Of a DNA stretch of 64,000 bases, positions 62,478 to 64,000 are shown in pieces. The stretch lies in contig OX638368.1 of assembly GCA_951812925.1 (NCBI GenBank), forward strand, positions 158,458,492-158,522,491. Direction: 5' to 3'. Position numbers and translations under genes: made by a program. Source of the DNA: Calliopum simillimum (taxonomy: Eukaryota > Arthropoda > Insecta > Diptera > Lauxaniidae). Below the pieces are notes generated by a model, which searched no databases, had not been told where the DNA came from, and worked only from the letters and a program-made list of their open reading frames with translations. Position 1 is the stretch's first letter. Every line of letters starts with the position of its first letter.

Positions 62478-63285
62478 TTATACCCTACACCCAGGGTATA
62501 TTCACTTTGTCCTTCCGTTTGTAACGCAGAGAAGGAGGCGTGGCAGGTATAGAAAAGTATATATATTCTTGGTCAGCGTCACCTCCTGAGTCGATATAGC
62601 CATGTCCGTCTGTCTGGCTGGCTGGCTGGCTGGCTGGGTGGCTGGCTGGCTGGCTGGCTGTGTGTTGAAATACACTTTTTGGGAAAACTGAGCAAGATAA
62701 TTCAATGAAATTTGGTACACTGCCTCCGTCGTCAAAGTTAGCTCGGGGGATTGAAAATGAGCAAAATCGGTCAACGGACACGCCTACCGCCCATACAAAA
62801 ATTATATTCAAAATGCAATTTTAGGAGTATTTTTCACGACAATGCAACCACAATACATATAAGTACTACGAATTGTAAGCGCAAGCTCTGATAAAAATTT
62901 GAGCGAATTCGGACAAGAGGGCGTGGCACCTCCCATATAAGCAAAAGCTTCAAAACGCTATACTGAAAGCGTTTTTTGAGATATTCGAACCAAATTTGAC
63001 TCAGACACTAAGAATTATAAAAGAAAGCTCTCAGCAAAAATTGGGTGAAATCAGGCAAGGGGGCGTGGCACCTCCCATATAATCAAAAGATTCAAAATGC
63101 TATACTGAAAGAGTTTTTTGAGATAATCCAACTAAATTTCACTCTGACACTAAAAACTATAAATGCAAGCTCTGAACAAAAACTGGGTGTACTCGGACAA
63201 GAGGGCGTGGCACCTACCATATAAGCAAACTTTTCAAAATACTGCAGTGTAGGGTATTTATTTTTTGGCCAGGCCAAAATTTACA
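62478..63285 (+). mobile_element. Mini-me/DINE-1-like element with 142-bp tandem repeats
   Basis: It starts with a TATACCCT...AGGGTATA hairpin (about 62479-62500), then TTTGTAACGCAGAGAAGGAG, a short (TA)n run with ATTCTTGGTCAGCGTCA, the core GAGTCGATATAGCCATGTCC and a GTCY/GGCT tract (62605-62660). This order matches the mini-me retroposon description in Diptera, later grouped with DINE-1/Helentron elements. Three tandem units follow, with GCGTGGCACC at 62921, 63063 and 63205, an exact 142-bp period. The end is GGCCAGGCCAAA. No protein is encoded. Mobilisation would depend on a Helitron-type partner. Confidence 0.8.
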
Positions 63286-63347
63286 CCCTTACTAGTTTTT
63301 TTTTTTTTTTGGTATTTCTCTTAAGGAGTTTATAAAAGGATCAGAAG

Positions 63348-63861
63348 TTAAGAGTAGCATAGATAATAAATCCTTATTCGTGGTAGTGGTTGTGAAGAAA
63401 ATATACCAAATTTAAAATCCTCACCATCCAACCAGCTTTTAAACTCTATCTTAAAGCGGTCTTTGGACTTCCCTGCAGAAACCAACTTTGGATCGATTTT
63501 TGAAGAACAGTTGGCAATTTTCTCCTTAATTACCCTCACACAGTCTTCAGTTACATCAAACACTTTGAATTTTAATATTATTAAATCGTAAAGACAGTCA
63601 TTTTTTTTTTGACCTTGTCATGCTTAAGCCACTCTTGAAAAAACTCACTTCTTGAGATTGAGTGAAAATGTTCTGAAAAAAATGAAATAGTTGTAATCCA
63701 ATGGTCAGGTACAACTAACTTACATCCAAAAATTTGTCTGGATACACAGAGATAAACGTTATTTTTTAAGTGTTTTCGAAACTTTCCCTGAGGGAAGTTA
63801 TGACAAATGTCTTATTTAAACACAAAATACTAACTTCTTCTTCTGTTAAAAAATCCATCAT
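63348..63861 (-). pseudogene. Unrecognised coding stretch with frameshifts
   Basis: On the minus strand a start MMDFLTEEEVSILCLN (ATG at 63861) is followed, in a second frame (63811-63602), by CHNFPQGKFRKHLKNN, CVSRQIFG, DHWITTISFFSEHF and FQEWLKHDK, and in a third (63600-63348) by YDLIILKFKVFDVTEDCVRV, KIDPKLVSAGKSKDRFKIEF and KSWLDGEDFKF. The second shift coincides with an A10 homopolymer (63601-63610), so an assembly error is possible. Charge, aromatic content and lack of stops make this unlike random frames. I do not recognise the family. It may be the amino-terminal part of a transposase or a host protein continuing outside the window. A GT right after DFKF could be a splice donor. Confidence 0.5.
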
Positions 63862-64000
63862 GAGAATTGCCACAAAATTTCGAACTTTTTAAATACACAT
63901 ATAAAGCAAAAAATTCGAAAATAAATTAAAATAAAAAAATGATTAAAGGTATTCTGGAAAAAATTAAAATAAAATAGATGAACTCTAATGTGCACGTTTA

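Noticed and set aside
62876..63270. CRISPR-like array
   Set aside because: The 142-bp units are contiguous tandem repeats without spacers and belong to the mini-me-like element.

Overview
This window looks like AT-rich, intergenic or intronic DNA from an insect, most likely a higher fly (Diptera: Brachycera). Three things point there. A mini-me/DINE-1-like element at 62478-63285 carries the conserved core, the (TA)n and the GTCY/GGCT tract described from dipteran genomes. There is a divergent ionotropic-receptor gene with a short spliced intron. Mariner, DD37E Tc1-like and pogo-like DNA transposons are abundant. I found no bacterial operon, rRNA, tRNA, CRISPR array or intact long gene. Nearly all short ORFs are chance frames in A/T-rich DNA.

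Layout. 1-6550: a small foldback, two TTAA-bounded mini-palindromes, and two decayed DD37E IS630-Tc1-mariner elements (minus at 1684-2901, plus at 5153-6543). 7600-13612: two related ~1-kb non-autonomous elements sharing a terminal inverted repeat (TIR), filled with degenerate ~121-123 bp tandem repeats. 18359-20906: the only host-type gene, an ionotropic receptor (IR) on the minus strand. It is broken by a 292-bp MITE with a 3-bp target duplication in the first coding exon, loss of the first membrane segment, and an in-frame TAA in the last third. 21994-23195: a second DD37E copy. 23920-25307: a 1.39-kb, nearly perfect palindrome. 27903-29102: an old mariner split by a younger one. 31540-33609: a foldback followed by a pogo-like element that keeps the PHD-type zinc finger of its transposase. 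34069-34781: another copy of the young mariner. 40681-41720: a large degenerate foldback. 43677-44530: an internally deleted mariner. 45940-50775: MITEs, a tRNA-SINE-like piece and ~200-bp repeats. 52100-52510: ~140-bp tandem repeats. 55029-56421: a third young mariner copy interrupted by a 664-bp foldback. 59665-60497: a second element with pogo-like ends. 62478-63285: the mini-me-like element with exact 142-bp tandem units. 63348-63861: a frameshifted, unrecognised coding stretch on the minus strand.

The main theme is layered transposition. Several insertions can be resolved to the base because uninterrupted paralogues or reading frames act as empty-site controls. A second theme is the number of long inverted repeats, at least four with arms over 240 bp, which could produce hairpin RNAs if transcribed. 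No gene network can be reconstructed. The large AT-rich gaps hold nothing I can support as a gene.
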